This document shows, piece after piece, positions 51,488 through 61,100 of a stretch of DNA of 64,000 nt. The DNA comes from JBDRDD01 sp043821115. GTDB lineage: Bacteria > CAYTYR01 > UBA6262 > DAOVJB01. The DNA is taken from positions 152,911 through 216,910 of the forward strand of contig JBDRDD010000024.1 in NCBI GenBank assembly GCA_043821115.1. The letters run 5' to 3'. Numbering within the stretch: position 1 is the stretch's first letter; each line of letters opens with the position of its first letter. Made by a program: the position numbers and the translations under genes. The notes under the pieces were generated by a model, which worked only from the letters and a program-made list of their open reading frames with translations, searched no databases and was not told the origin of the DNA.

Positions 51488-52426
51488 ATGTTTAACAATC
51501 TAAAGATTTTTGCCGGTAACGCTAATCAGAAACTGGCCATGGATATCTGCAAATACCTAAAGGTACAGCTGGGTAATGCGGAAGTAGGTCGTTTCAGCGA
51601 CGGCGAAATAGATCTTAAGATAAAGGACAACGTTCGAGGGGCCGATGTATTTGTCATACAGCCGACCTGTCCGCCAGTAAACGATAACATAATGGAATTA
51701 CTCATAATGATAGATGCCCTTCGCAGGGCGTCGGCACGCAGGATAACGGCCGTCATGCCTTATTACGGGTATGCACGCCAGGACCGCAAGGTTGAACCGC
51801 GCGTTCCAATAACTTCCAAGCTTATTGCCAACATAATCACGGGTGCGGGAGCGCGGCGCATTCTTGTTATGGACCTGCATGCGGACCAGATCCAGGGTTT
51901 CTTTGACATTCCTGTTGACCATCTGTTCGCAATTCCTGTATTCGTGGATTATTTCAAGAAGAAAAAACTAAAAGACATAGTTGTCGTTTCTCCTGATGCC
52001 GGAGGTGTTGAACGTGCAAGGGCATTTGCTAAGAGGGTCAAGGCTTCCGTAGGTTTTATAGACAAGAGAAGGCCCATGCCCAATGAAGCCATCATAATGA
52101 ATGTTGTTGGAGAAGTGAAAGGCAAGAATATAATTATTATTGATGACATAATTGATACAGGCAAGACGCTTATTAAGGGAGTGGAAGCTCTTAAGAAGAA
52201 CGGTGCCAAGGAGATCTATGCTTTATGTACACATCCTGTTCTTTCAGGAGATGCTGTCGAGCGTATAAAAAAGTCAAACTTATCAAAGCTTATAGTTACC
52301 GACACCATTCCGTTTGCCAGTGGTAACAAATCGTCCAAAATCGAAGTTTTGTCAATCGCCAATCTGCTCGGTGAAGCCATAAGCCGCATTCACCGTGAGG
52401 TATCTGTAAGCAATCTTTTCGTGTGA
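51488..52426 (+). CDS. prs: ribose-phosphate pyrophosphokinase
   Basis: Makes PRPP from ribose-5-phosphate and ATP. Segments FAGNANQKLA, VGRFSDGEI, PYYGYARQDRK, VMDLHADQIQGFFDIPVD and the PRPP loop IIIDDIIDTGKTLIKG are all present in 312 residues. It fits the common glmU-prs-rplY order, all on one strand. Confidence 0.97.
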   Translation: MFNNLKIFAGNANQKLAMDICKYLKVQLGNAEVGRFSDGEIDLKIKDNVRGADVFVIQPTCPPVNDNIMELLIMIDALRRASARRITAVMPYYGYARQDRKVEPRVPITSKLIANIITGAGARRILVMDLHADQIQGFFDIPVDHLFAIPVFVDYFKKKKLKDIVVVSPDAGGVERARAFAKRVKASVGFIDKRRPMPNEAIIMNVVGEVKGKNIIIIDDIIDTGKTLIKGVEALKKNGAKEIYALCTHPVLSGDAVERIKKSNLSKLIVTDTIPFASGNKSSKIEVLSIANLLGEAISRIHREVSVSNLFV

Positions 52427-52432
52427 GCAAAT

Positions 52433-52490
52433 GATACAGGCTCTGGGATGCATGGTGGCAGTACACCTTAGTTGGGACTGTATCTCTTTT
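52433..52490 (+). terminator. possible terminator or leader structure between prs and rplY
   Basis: GATACAG (52433-52439) pairs with CTGTATC (52478-52484), enclosing a loop with a GGTG/CACC inner hairpin, and TCTTTTTATA follows. It could be a terminator or a leader that regulates rplY. The 38-base loop makes a simple terminator less certain. Confidence 0.4.
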
Positions 52491-52508
52491 TATAAATGGA
52501 GGTAGTAT

Positions 52509-53210
52509 ATGAAAGAAATATTGCTTGAAGCAAAAAAAAGGACGCTGAAGGGAAAACAGGGCACGCGCCAGCTCCGCAGGCAGAACATTATTCCTGTTGT
52601 GCTCTATGGCGCAGGGAATGATTCTGTTGCGCTGGAAGTGGACAAGAAGACTATTTTTGACATAGTCCATGAAGGTTCATGGGAAAGCATGATAATTGAT
52701 CTGAAAGTTGATGGAGAAAGTAAGGCTAAGAATGTAATGATAAAGGAACTCCAACTTGATCCTATCAAGCGTTCCATTGTGCATCTTGACCTATACGAGA
52801 TATCTCTAAAGGAGAAGATCAAGATTCACGTTTCTGTTGAGGTTGTGGGAGAATCCCCCGGAGTAAAGAGTGGCGGTGGTATACTTGAGCATATCATGAG
52901 GGAAGTGGAAATCGAGTGTTTGCCGACAAATATACCCGCGTCGATAGAGGTTGATGTTTCAGGCCTTGAAATCGGCGGTAGTGTAACCGCCGCGGAGGTA
53001 AAGGTTCCTCAAGGCGTAACGCTCATAACAGAGCCTGGGAGAACCCTTGTTCACGTCATAGCACCTACGGTTTATGAAGAGCCGGTGGCAGCTGAAGAAG
53101 GAGTAGTAGCAGCAGAACCTGGATCCGCTGAACCGGAAGTAATAAGCAAGGGTAAGAAGGAAGAAGAGGAAGCGGAAGGGGAGCCAAAGAAAGGCCAGGG
53201 AAAAGAGTAA
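52509..53210 (+). CDS. rplY: 50S ribosomal protein bL25 (Ctc type)
   Basis: The 5S-rRNA-binding N-terminal domain (KKRTLKGKQGTRQLRRQNIIPVVLYG) and the TL5/Ctc C-terminal beta domain (GESPGVKSGGGILEHIMREVEIECLP) are seen. The 233 residues end in a 40-residue Glu/Ala-rich acidic tail (about 190-233) typical of extended Ctc proteins. The start follows GGAGG. The next gene starts after four bases. Confidence 0.95.
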   Translation: MKEILLEAKKRTLKGKQGTRQLRRQNIIPVVLYGAGNDSVALEVDKKTIFDIVHEGSWESMIIDLKVDGESKAKNVMIKELQLDPIKRSIVHLDLYEISLKEKIKIHVSVEVVGESPGVKSGGGILEHIMREVEIECLPTNIPASIEVDVSGLEIGGSVTAAEVKVPQGVTLITEPGRTLVHVIAPTVYEEPVAAEEGVVAAEPGSAEPEVISKGKKEEEEAEGEPKKGQGKE

Positions 53211-53214
53211 CAAG

Positions 53215-53931
53215 ATGACGCCTAGTAAAAAAGTAAAAGAGCCATTCCGGTTTTGTACGAGGTTGAATCTGCTGGAGCTCACAGGAAAAAAAGCAAAAGA
53301 TGTGGAAGAATTACTTGCTATAACCCGTGAAGTTTCTGGTGCGGTAATATATCATCATACGCATCATTTCCTGCAGCAACAGCAATATATTTCCCCTGAA
53401 CCGCCCAACGATTTTGCCTATTGGGTTACAAATATCCTAAGGGAGAGTGCTCTTGGGGAGAAGCTTGCCAGTATAAACATGTGCGAGTTCACGTCGGTTT
53501 CTGCCATAAGGGACAGGATAGTGAGTATCCTCGAGAAGGATTTGGTTGGCAAGCCAAGACCTCTTCGCAGTGCACCCGAAGGAGAAGAATTCACTTTCAA
53601 GAGATCCATTACATTTATCCTGCCAACACCTTACTTCGCGCATGATTTGAAGCAGTTCATAGAGATACTAAAGAAGATAAGTGTCAACTCTATATACTTC
53701 CATGTTTTCGAGGCCCGTCTGCGTTCAGAAAATGGCAGGGGCGATTTCTCAAACTGGATAGAGAACAGCATGGGAGATAAGGCTCTTGCCGATAAACTCT
53801 CAGGCATAGATCCCTATACCTACACTCTCGAGGGGTTGAGGGAAAAGATAATAAGGATTATAGAAACTGATGTGGCTCATGCGGCGGTAAAGGAAATAAA
53901 AAAGGGTCTTGGTAAAATCAATAAGGAGTAA
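53215..53931 (+). CDS. DUF5752-like protein paired with a glycosyltransferase
   Basis: The 238-residue soluble protein contains two similar halves: residues about 10-105 (FRFCTRLNLLELTG.. HTHHFLQQQ..) and 125-230 (FTFKRSITFILPTP.. FHVFEARLRS..), each with an aromatic/His-rich helix (YHHTHHF, YFHVFEA). The pattern fits DUF5752, a family found next to trehalose-synthase-like glycosyltransferases, as here (two-base gap). Function is unknown. The internal duplication is visible by eye only. Confidence 0.75.
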   Translation: MTPSKKVKEPFRFCTRLNLLELTGKKAKDVEELLAITREVSGAVIYHHTHHFLQQQQYISPEPPNDFAYWVTNILRESALGEKLASINMCEFTSVSAIRDRIVSILEKDLVGKPRPLRSAPEGEEFTFKRSITFILPTPYFAHDLKQFIEILKKISVNSIYFHVFEARLRSENGRGDFSNWIENSMGDKALADKLSGIDPYTYTLEGLREKIIRIIETDVAHAAVKEIKKGLGKINKE

Positions 53932-53933
53932 AT

Positions 53934-55160
53934 ATGTCGGCGCTTAAAGATTATGAACCTATCGTAACCAAGACGGTCATGGATGAACTCAAAATGCTGG
54001 GGGAAAAACTCTCCGGCAAGGTCATACAGAATATCAATTCAACAGCTGTTGGCGGGGGCGTTGCCGAGATACTCAACCGCATGATCCCGCTTATTGGTGA
54101 GCTCGGCGTTGATGCCAGGTGGGATGTGATAAAAGGGGGAGAGGATTTTTTCAAGGTCACCAAGAAATTCCACAATGCTCTCCACGGTGCACATGTAGAA
54201 ATGGTTCCTTCAGATTTTGAGATATTTGAGGAATACACCGAGATGAACATCCGGCAGATGGAGCTCTACGGGGATGTTATGTTCATACATGATCCCCAGC
54301 CCATAGGTTTAGTTAAAAAGAAAAAAGACAGGAAGGCCAAGTGGATATGGCGATGCCATATTGACTTTTCGGCTCCGGATCAAAGCGTCTGGCCTTTTTT
54401 GAAGCAGTATGTTGAGAAATTTGACGCATCTGTGTTCTCGGCACCAAGTTTTGCGCAGAACCTTTCAATTCCGCAGTTCCTTGTAGCACCTTCGATTGAC
54501 CCATTAAGTGACAAGAACAAGGAACTTCCCAAAAGAGTAATAAATAAAATAATGGAAAAATACGCCATTCCACAGGATAAACCCATTATTACCCAGATAT
54601 CACGATTTGATTACCTCAAAGACCCCTTTGGTGTGATAGAGGTTTTCAATCAAGTCAAAAAATATATCGACTGCAGGCTTGTTATAGCAGGAGGCGGAGC
54701 TACTGATGATCCTGAGGGTGAAGCAGTTCTAAATGAGATAAGGGAGAAGGCGGGCAATGACCCTGATATACATATACTGGTTCTTCCTCCCACAAGTAAT
54801 ATAGAGATTAACGCTATACAAAGGGCTTCTACGGTGATACTGCAGAAATCTCTCAAGGAAGGCTTTGGTTTGACTGTTGCCGAGGCTCTCTGGAAGGCGA
54901 AGCCTGTTGTCGCTTCTGCTGTTGGGGGCATACCGCTTCAGATCACGCACAAGTTTAGCGGGCTTTTGTCCAGGACAGTGGAAGGCACGGCTTACTGTAT
55001 CAAGCAGCTTTTGCACAGTCCTGATTATGCAAAGACGCTCGGAAAGAACGGCAAGGAACATATCCGTCAGAATTTCCTTCTAACAAGACACCTGAGAGAC
55101 TACATGCTTCTTTTTCTTTCCCTTGACTACCCCCGTGACGAGGATGTAATTCATATCTGA
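53934..55160 (+). CDS. trehalose-synthase-like GT4 glycosyltransferase
   Basis: The 408 residues have a GT-B fold. The N-terminal segment NINSTAVGGGVAEILNRMIPLI, then HDPQPIGL, WRCHIDFS, SRFDYLKDPFGVIEVF and KEGFGLTVAEALWKAKPVVASAVGGIPLQI match TreT, which joins NDP-glucose and glucose into trehalose. Related proteins use other acceptors, so trehalose is the best guess. It directly follows the DUF5752-like gene. Trehalose would fit stress or osmotic protection. Confidence 0.85.
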   Translation: MSALKDYEPIVTKTVMDELKMLGEKLSGKVIQNINSTAVGGGVAEILNRMIPLIGELGVDARWDVIKGGEDFFKVTKKFHNALHGAHVEMVPSDFEIFEEYTEMNIRQMELYGDVMFIHDPQPIGLVKKKKDRKAKWIWRCHIDFSAPDQSVWPFLKQYVEKFDASVFSAPSFAQNLSIPQFLVAPSIDPLSDKNKELPKRVINKIMEKYAIPQDKPIITQISRFDYLKDPFGVIEVFNQVKKYIDCRLVIAGGGATDDPEGEAVLNEIREKAGNDPDIHILVLPPTSNIEINAIQRASTVILQKSLKEGFGLTVAEALWKAKPVVASAVGGIPLQITHKFSGLLSRTVEGTAYCIKQLLHSPDYAKTLGKNGKEHIRQNFLLTRHLRDYMLLFLSLDYPRDEDVIHI

Positions 55161-55175
55161 TTAAGAAGGTATTCA

Positions 55176-55985
55176 ATGCTCTTGGTTATTGATATCGGCA
55201 ATACCAATATAGTTTTAGGTATCTTTGGTCCTGTAAAAACTGAAGGCAGGCCAAAGCCCGTGGGAAGAGACCTGGTTACAAGCTTTAGAATCAAGACCGA
55301 AAAACTAAACAAAGCCGCTAAATACGGGTCCGAGGTCCTCAGACTTTTTAAGAAAGCGGGCATAGGAATAGATAATATTGAGGGAATAATAATATCCTCT
55401 GTGGTGCCGCCTCTGGTAAAAGTTTTTAGAGAAGTTTGCGTTAAGTACCTAAGCAAAAAACCGATGGTTTTTGAGGCAGGCAAAAAGAGTCCAATGAAGA
55501 TCCTTTATGATAAGCCGGCAGAGGTCGGGTCTGACAGGATCGCAAATTCATATGCAGCGTTTAAGCTATACAAAAAGCCTGCAATAATAGTGGACTTCGG
55601 TACTGCAACGACATTTGATGTGGTGACTAAAAATGGTGAATATGCCGGGGGGGTTATAGCTCCAGGGATGGGGGTTTCTGCACAAGCTCTTTTTTTGGCA
55701 GCCTCTAAATTGCCGCATATAACCATTAAAAGGCCAAGAAGGGTTCTTGGCAAGAACACGGTCCAAAGCATGCAATCTGGTTTTTTCTATGGAACAGTGG
55801 GGCAGGTGAGAGAGATAATATGCGAGCTCAGAAAAAAGATGAGGACCAATCCTCTTGTTATAGCTACGGGGGGATATGCCAGCCTCATAAGCAGCGAGTT
55901 ACCACTTATAAATTTAGTGAGACCGGCTTTGACTCTCGAAGGTCTGGCTCTTATATATAAGGATAAAATAGAAGAAAAAAAATAA
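55176..55985 (+). CDS. coaX: type III pantothenate kinase
   Basis: Phosphorylates pantothenate, first step of CoA synthesis, in the potassium-dependent CoaX form. The ASKHA motifs LLVIDIGNTNIVLGIF and VDFGTATTFDVVTKNGEYAGGVIAPG plus GFFYGTVGQV and ATGGYASLI are present in 269 residues. coaD for a later step lies at 32634. The gene ends 104 bases before groES. Confidence 0.95.
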   Translation: MLLVIDIGNTNIVLGIFGPVKTEGRPKPVGRDLVTSFRIKTEKLNKAAKYGSEVLRLFKKAGIGIDNIEGIIISSVVPPLVKVFREVCVKYLSKKPMVFEAGKKSPMKILYDKPAEVGSDRIANSYAAFKLYKKPAIIVDFGTATTFDVVTKNGEYAGGVIAPGMGVSAQALFLAASKLPHITIKRPRRVLGKNTVQSMQSGFFYGTVGQVREIICELRKKMRTNPLVIATGGYASLISSELPLINLVRPALTLEGLALIYKDKIEEKK

Positions 55986-56004
55986 TGAATCCTTAAAAAA
56001 ATGC

Positions 56005-56033
56005 TTGACAAAAGCATATGAATTTGTTAAAAT
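56005..56033 (+). promoter_or_regulatory. promoter of groES-groEL
   Basis: TTGACA (56005-56010) and TAAAAT (56028-56033) are 17 bases apart, 57 bases before the groES start. No CIRCE element (TTAGCACTC-N9-GAGTGCTAA) is visible between the promoter and the start codon. Confidence 0.8.
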
Positions 56034-56089
56034 GGGTGTTCCTTTTAAGTTTAATTAATATATAAATAATAAAGAAAGGAGGGATATAT

Positions 56090-56377
56090 ATGAAGATAAA
56101 GCCACTGGGTGATCGAATTCTGGTTAAACCTCTTGAAGAGAAGGAACAGAAAAAAGGAGGAATAATCATTCCTGATACCGCTAAAGAGAAACCCCAGGAA
56201 GGGAAAGTTCTTGCAGTAGGTCCTGGAAAAACTGCTGATGACGGCAAGAAAATAGCATTAGATGTAAAAGTCGGCGATAAGATCCTGTTCGGCAAGTATT
56301 CAGGCACTGAAATAAAGATTGATGACGTGGAATACCTTATAATGCATCAGGAAGATGTGTTTGGGATCGTTGGATAA
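56090..56377 (+). CDS. groS: co-chaperonin GroES
   Basis: Heptameric lid of the GroEL chamber. KPLGDRILVKPLEEKEQKKGGIIIPDTAKEKPQEG, the mobile loop region, and GDKILFGKYSGTEI are diagnostic in 95 residues. RBS AAAGGAGGG precedes the start. groEL follows after 38 bases. Confidence 0.98.
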   Translation: MKIKPLGDRILVKPLEEKEQKKGGIIIPDTAKEKPQEGKVLAVGPGKTADDGKKIALDVKVGDKILFGKYSGTEIKIDDVEYLIMHQEDVFGIVG

Positions 56378-56415
56378 GATAAGAAAGACATATAATAGAG
56401 GAGGTGTAGTATAGC

Positions 56416-58053
56416 ATGGCTAAGCAGATTTTATACCGTGATAAGGCGAGAAAATCCATAATGGCAGGTGTTGACAAGTTAGCCGATGCAGTAAAGATAA
56501 CACTTGGACCGAAAGGTCTTAACGTGGTGCTGGACAGAAAATTTGGTTCTCCCACCATCACAAATGACGGTGTTACAATTGCCAAGGATATCGAGCTTGA
56601 AGATGCTTTCGAGAACATGGGAGCACAGCTTGTCAAGGAAGTCGCTTCCAAGACAAATGACGTTGCAGGAGACGGAACTACTACGGCTACGGTTCTGGCA
56701 CAGGCGATCATAAGAGAGGGTCTTAAGAATATCACAGCAGGTGCCAACCCGCTTCATATCAGAAGCGGCATCGAGAAAGCTGTAAAGACCGTTGTTAATG
56801 AACTCAAGAAGATCAGCAAACCGGTTAAGACAAAGGAAGAGACAGCCCAGATAGCTTCAATCTCCGCTAATTCCAAGGAACTCGGTAAGTATATAGCTGA
56901 TGCGATGGAAAAAGTGGGCAAAGATGGCGTTATAACCATCGAAGAAGGAAAATCAGCCGAGACTACCCTTGAGGTGGTAGAGGGAATGCAGTTTGACAGG
57001 GGATACCTTTCCCCGTATTTCGTGACTGATGCAGAGAGAATGGAAGCGGTGCTTGAAAGTCCATATCTTCTCATAACAGACAAGAAGCTTTCCGTTATGG
57101 CGGATTTGCTTCCGCTTCTTGAGAAGATAGTACAGACAGGCAAGCCATTCTTAATAATCTCAGAGGACATAGAAGGTGAAGCGCTTGCAACTTTGGTCGT
57201 TAACAAACTAAGAGGAACTCTTAAGGTTGCGGCAGTCAAAGCTCCTGGATTTGGTGACAGGCGAAAGGAAATGCTTGAGGACATAGCTATTCTGACAGGT
57301 GGCCAGGTAATATCAGAAGAACTTGGTCTAAAGCTCGACAAGGCAGAAGTTTCCATGCTGGGACAGGCAAAGCGTGTTGTCATTGACAAGGAAAACACCA
57401 CGCTCACCGGAGGTTTGGGTAATAAGAAAGATATCGAGAAGAGGATTGCCCAGATAAGAAAACAGATAGAGGAATCCACTTCAGATTATGACAAGGAAAA
57501 ACTGCAGGAGCGTCTTGCCAAGATGGTTGGCGGAGTTGCTGTCATAACCGTCGGTGCTGTAACGGAGACCGATATGAAACACAAGAAATTCAAGCTTGAA
57601 GACGCGATGCATGCAACAAGGGCCGGGGTTGATGAGGGTATAGTTCCCGGTGGTGGTGTTGCGCTTCTTAACACTATTCCCGCACTTGAGAAACTTAAAA
57701 CAGCAGACGCTGATGAGCAGACAGGCGTTAATATAATCAAGCGCGTGCTCGAAGAGCCGGTAAGGCAGATTGCCCGCAACGCAGGTTTAGAAGATGCGGT
57801 TATTGTAAAGGAGATTAGAGAGAGCAAGGGTAACCTGGGACTTAATGCGGATACAGGAGAACTTGTGAACATGATCGAGGCTGGGATTATAGATCCTACC
57901 AAGGTTGTGCGCTCAGCTCTTGAGAATGCGGCAAGTATAGCCAGCCTCATTCTTACAACCGAGACACTTGTGACGGACAAGCCTGAGGATAGCAAGTCTC
58001 AGATGCCGCCAATGTCTCCGGGCGGAATGGGCGGAATGGGCGGAATGTATTGA
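56416..58053 (+). CDS. groL: chaperonin GroEL
   Basis: Tetradecameric ATP-dependent folding chaperone. The ATP site GDGTTTATVLA, LGPKGLNVVLDRKFGSPTITNDGVTIAKDIE and the conserved AMHATRAGVDEGIVPGGGVALL are present in 545 residues. The C-terminus ends with three GGM repeats and MY, the flexible tail inside the chamber. A terminator follows. Confidence 0.98.
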   Translation: MAKQILYRDKARKSIMAGVDKLADAVKITLGPKGLNVVLDRKFGSPTITNDGVTIAKDIELEDAFENMGAQLVKEVASKTNDVAGDGTTTATVLAQAIIREGLKNITAGANPLHIRSGIEKAVKTVVNELKKISKPVKTKEETAQIASISANSKELGKYIADAMEKVGKDGVITIEEGKSAETTLEVVEGMQFDRGYLSPYFVTDAERMEAVLESPYLLITDKKLSVMADLLPLLEKIVQTGKPFLIISEDIEGEALATLVVNKLRGTLKVAAVKAPGFGDRRKEMLEDIAILTGGQVISEELGLKLDKAEVSMLGQAKRVVIDKENTTLTGGLGNKKDIEKRIAQIRKQIEESTSDYDKEKLQERLAKMVGGVAVITVGAVTETDMKHKKFKLEDAMHATRAGVDEGIVPGGGVALLNTIPALEKLKTADADEQTGVNIIKRVLEEPVRQIARNAGLEDAVIVKEIRESKGNLGLNADTGELVNMIEAGIIDPTKVVRSALENAASIASLILTTETLVTDKPEDSKSQMPPMSPGGMGGMGGMY

Positions 58054-58084
58054 TGAGAGTATAGGGGATAATATGTTAACACAA

Positions 58085-58117
58085 CCCTCCGGACATGGGT
58101 CCGGGGGGTTTTTTTTG
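58085..58117 (+). terminator. rho-independent terminator after groEL
   Basis: A ten-pair stem CCCTCCGGAC/GTCCGGGGGG (58085-58108, one T-G pair) with a four-base loop is followed by eight T. Confidence 0.92.
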
Positions 58118-58119
58118 TC

Positions 58120-58148
58120 TTGACTCAGGGTGTTTTTTGAGGTAAGAT
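58120..58148 (+). promoter_or_regulatory. promoter of dnaE
   Basis: TTGACT (58120-58125), 17 bases, TAAGAT (58143-58148), just after the groEL terminator and 33 bases before the dnaE start. Confidence 0.6.
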
Positions 58149-58180
58149 AAGGACGACATAAGAGAACATGGGGTAGTGTA

Positions 58181-61100
58181 ATGCCACGGGCGAATTTCGT
58201 ACATCTTCACACACATACAGAATATAGTCTACTTGACGGTACGCTTAGCGTTCTTGACCTTAGGGGAAAACCAGGACCTCTTCTTAATCAGGCCTACGAA
58301 TACAAGATGTCTGCTTTAGCAATGACCGATCACGGGACTCTTTTCGGGGCAATCCGATTCTATAAGGCGGCTATTTCCGCAGGTATAAAGCCTATCATAG
58401 GCTGCGAGATGTATGTTGCTCCCGGAAGCCGTTTTGACCGTTCCGCCAGGGGCATATCAGAAGCATCCTACCATCTCACACTTCTTGCCAAAAATGAAGA
58501 AGGCTACAAAAACCTTATCCGCCTTGTAACGGCAGGGTATCTAGAGGGTTTCTATTACCGTCCCAGGGTGGACAAGGAAATTCTTACTCAGAACAGCAAA
58601 GGTCTTATCGCACTTTCTGGTTGCCTTAGCGGTGAAGTTGCCCGATTTCTCCTCCAGGATGATATAGAGCGTGCGCGCACGGCTCTTGATGAATACAAGA
58701 ACATATTCGAAAAAGAAAATTTCTATATTGAAATACAAGACCATGGCCTGGCTGAGCAGAAAAAAATAAACCCCCTGCTTGTAGAGTTGAGCAAAAAAGA
58801 TTCCATCCCACTTGTTGCCACCAATGATTGCCATTACCTTAAAAAATCAGATGCTTACGCACAGGATGTTTTCCTTTGCATAGGGACAGCTAGGAAGATA
58901 AACGAAGAAAACAGGATGAAGTTTTCTTCAAACGAATTCTATTTCAAATCCCCAAGGGAAATGGAGCAGCTATTTAAGGATATACCAGAGGCACTAATCA
59001 ACACGGTGAAAATAGCCGAAAAATGCAACCTCGAACTGCATTTTGACAAGATATACCTCCCGCAGTATACCGTTGATACCAAAAAGAAAGATGTTGATCT
59101 CGATAAGTACCTGCAAAAGCAGTGCGAAGAGGGCCTTCGTATTCGCTATCCGGAAATAACCCAGGAGATAAAGAAACGCCTCGATTATGAGCTAGAGATA
59201 ATCTCGAAGATGGGATATGCCTCTTACTTTCTCATAGTCTGGGATTTTATAAAATACGCCAGGCAAAATAATATACCTGTCGGGCCGGGCAGGGGTTCAG
59301 GCGCGGGAAGCCTTGTCGCATACAGTCTTAAGATTACCAACGTTGACCCGATGCGTTATGGTCTGCTGTTTGAGAGGTTCCTCAACCCGGAGCGCGTGAG
59401 CATGCCTGATCTTGACATAGATTTTTCAGATGAGGGAAGAGAATCTGTAATAAACTATGTTAAAGAGAAATACGGGCATAAGAATGTAGCGCAGATCGTG
59501 ACGTTTGGAACACTTGGCGCACGCCAGGTGATCCGTGACGTTGGGAGGGTTCTTGATGTGCCCCTTGCCGATACCGATAAGATAGCAAAACTTGTTCCAG
59601 CCGAGCCCGGCATAACACTTGCGATGGCACTTGGCTCATCCCCGGAACTTGCCGATCTTGTCAGAAATGACATCACGGTTAAAAAGCTCTACGATGTTGC
59701 TGTTCGCCTTGAAGGGCTTACCCGTCATATTTCAAAGCATGCCGCAGGCATCGTTATATCAAAGGATGATCTTACAAATTATGTTCCTTTCTGCAAGAAC
59801 AGCAAGGGGGATATCACTACTCAGTATGATGGGGAATCGCTTGTAAAACTTGGCCTCTTAAAAGTTGATTTCCTGGGAATAAGAACTCTCACGGTTATAC
59901 AGAACACGGTCAACATTGTAAAACGGATTAAAAATATAAATATTGATATAGAGAACTTGGCTCTTGATGATGAGAAGACATACCAATTGCTATCGGATGC
60001 AAAGTCAATAGGGATATTCCAGCTTGAGAGCGGGGGTATGAGGGATCTGCTCAAGAAGATAAGCCCGAGTATCCTCGAGGATATAATAGCCCTGGTTGCG
60101 CTTTACCGGCCCGGTCCCATGGGGAGCGGCATGCTTGATGATTTCGTAGCCAGAAAGCACGGGAAGAAACCTGTTAAGTACGACCATCCTCTGCTTGAGC
60201 CACTTCTTAAGGAAACATACGGTATCATACTCTACCAGGAACAGGTCATACAGATGGCTATCATAATAGCGGGCTTCAGTCCCGGGCAGGCTGATCTCTT
60301 AAGACGCGCCATGGGTAAAAAGATACCGGAGGAGATAGAAAAGCAAAGACATGCTTTTATAGAAGGTGCGGGTAAAAAAGGAATAAAGCAGGCAAAGGCT
60401 GTTAAACTCTTTGACCTGATGGCCAAATTCGGAGGGTACGGTTTCAACAAGAGCCATTCGGCTTCCTATGCGTTTCTGGCATACCAGACGGCATATCTTA
60501 AGGCTAATTTCCCTGTGGAATACATGGCCGCTCTTCTTACAAGCGAAATGGGCAATACGGACAAGGTGGCCCTTTATATTTCCGAGTGCCAAGAAATGGG
60601 AATACAGATTCTGCCTCCTGATGTAAACCAAAGCAGGGCCAATTTCACTGTGGTGGACGAAGGAATCCGTTTCGGGCTTGCAGCGGTAAAGAACGTAGGC
60701 CTTGGTGCAATAGAGGCTGTTATTAAAGCACGCCAGTCAGGTGGGTTTACGTCCCTTTATGATTTTTGTAAGCGCGTAGATCTTCGCTCTGTAAACAGGA
60801 GAGTTGTGGAGAGTCTTATAAAGTGCGGGGCGTTTGATTTTCTCACTCAATACAGGGCTGTTCTTTTTGAGAGCCTGGATGAAACACTTGAGAAGGCAGC
60901 CGGTATACAGAAGGATGTACTTGCCGGACAGGGATCTTTCTTTGACCTGATAGATAAGCACATTGAGCATGAGGATGACGGAAATGGCAAGAACTCGGTT
61001 CCTGTTGAGGAATGGCCTGAGAATAAACTGCTTGAATATGAAAAACAGGCTCTAGGTTTTTATGTTACCGGGCATCCTCTGGCAAAATATGCTTCCCAGA

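Noticed and set aside
56034..56089. CIRCE element in the groESL leader
   Set aside because: No TTAGCACTC / GAGTGCTAA pair found in the leader.
56754..57479. Long minus-strand open frame (241 codons) opposite groEL
   Set aside because: It mirrors the codon pattern of groEL, is rich in Ser and lacks any domain motif or RBS.
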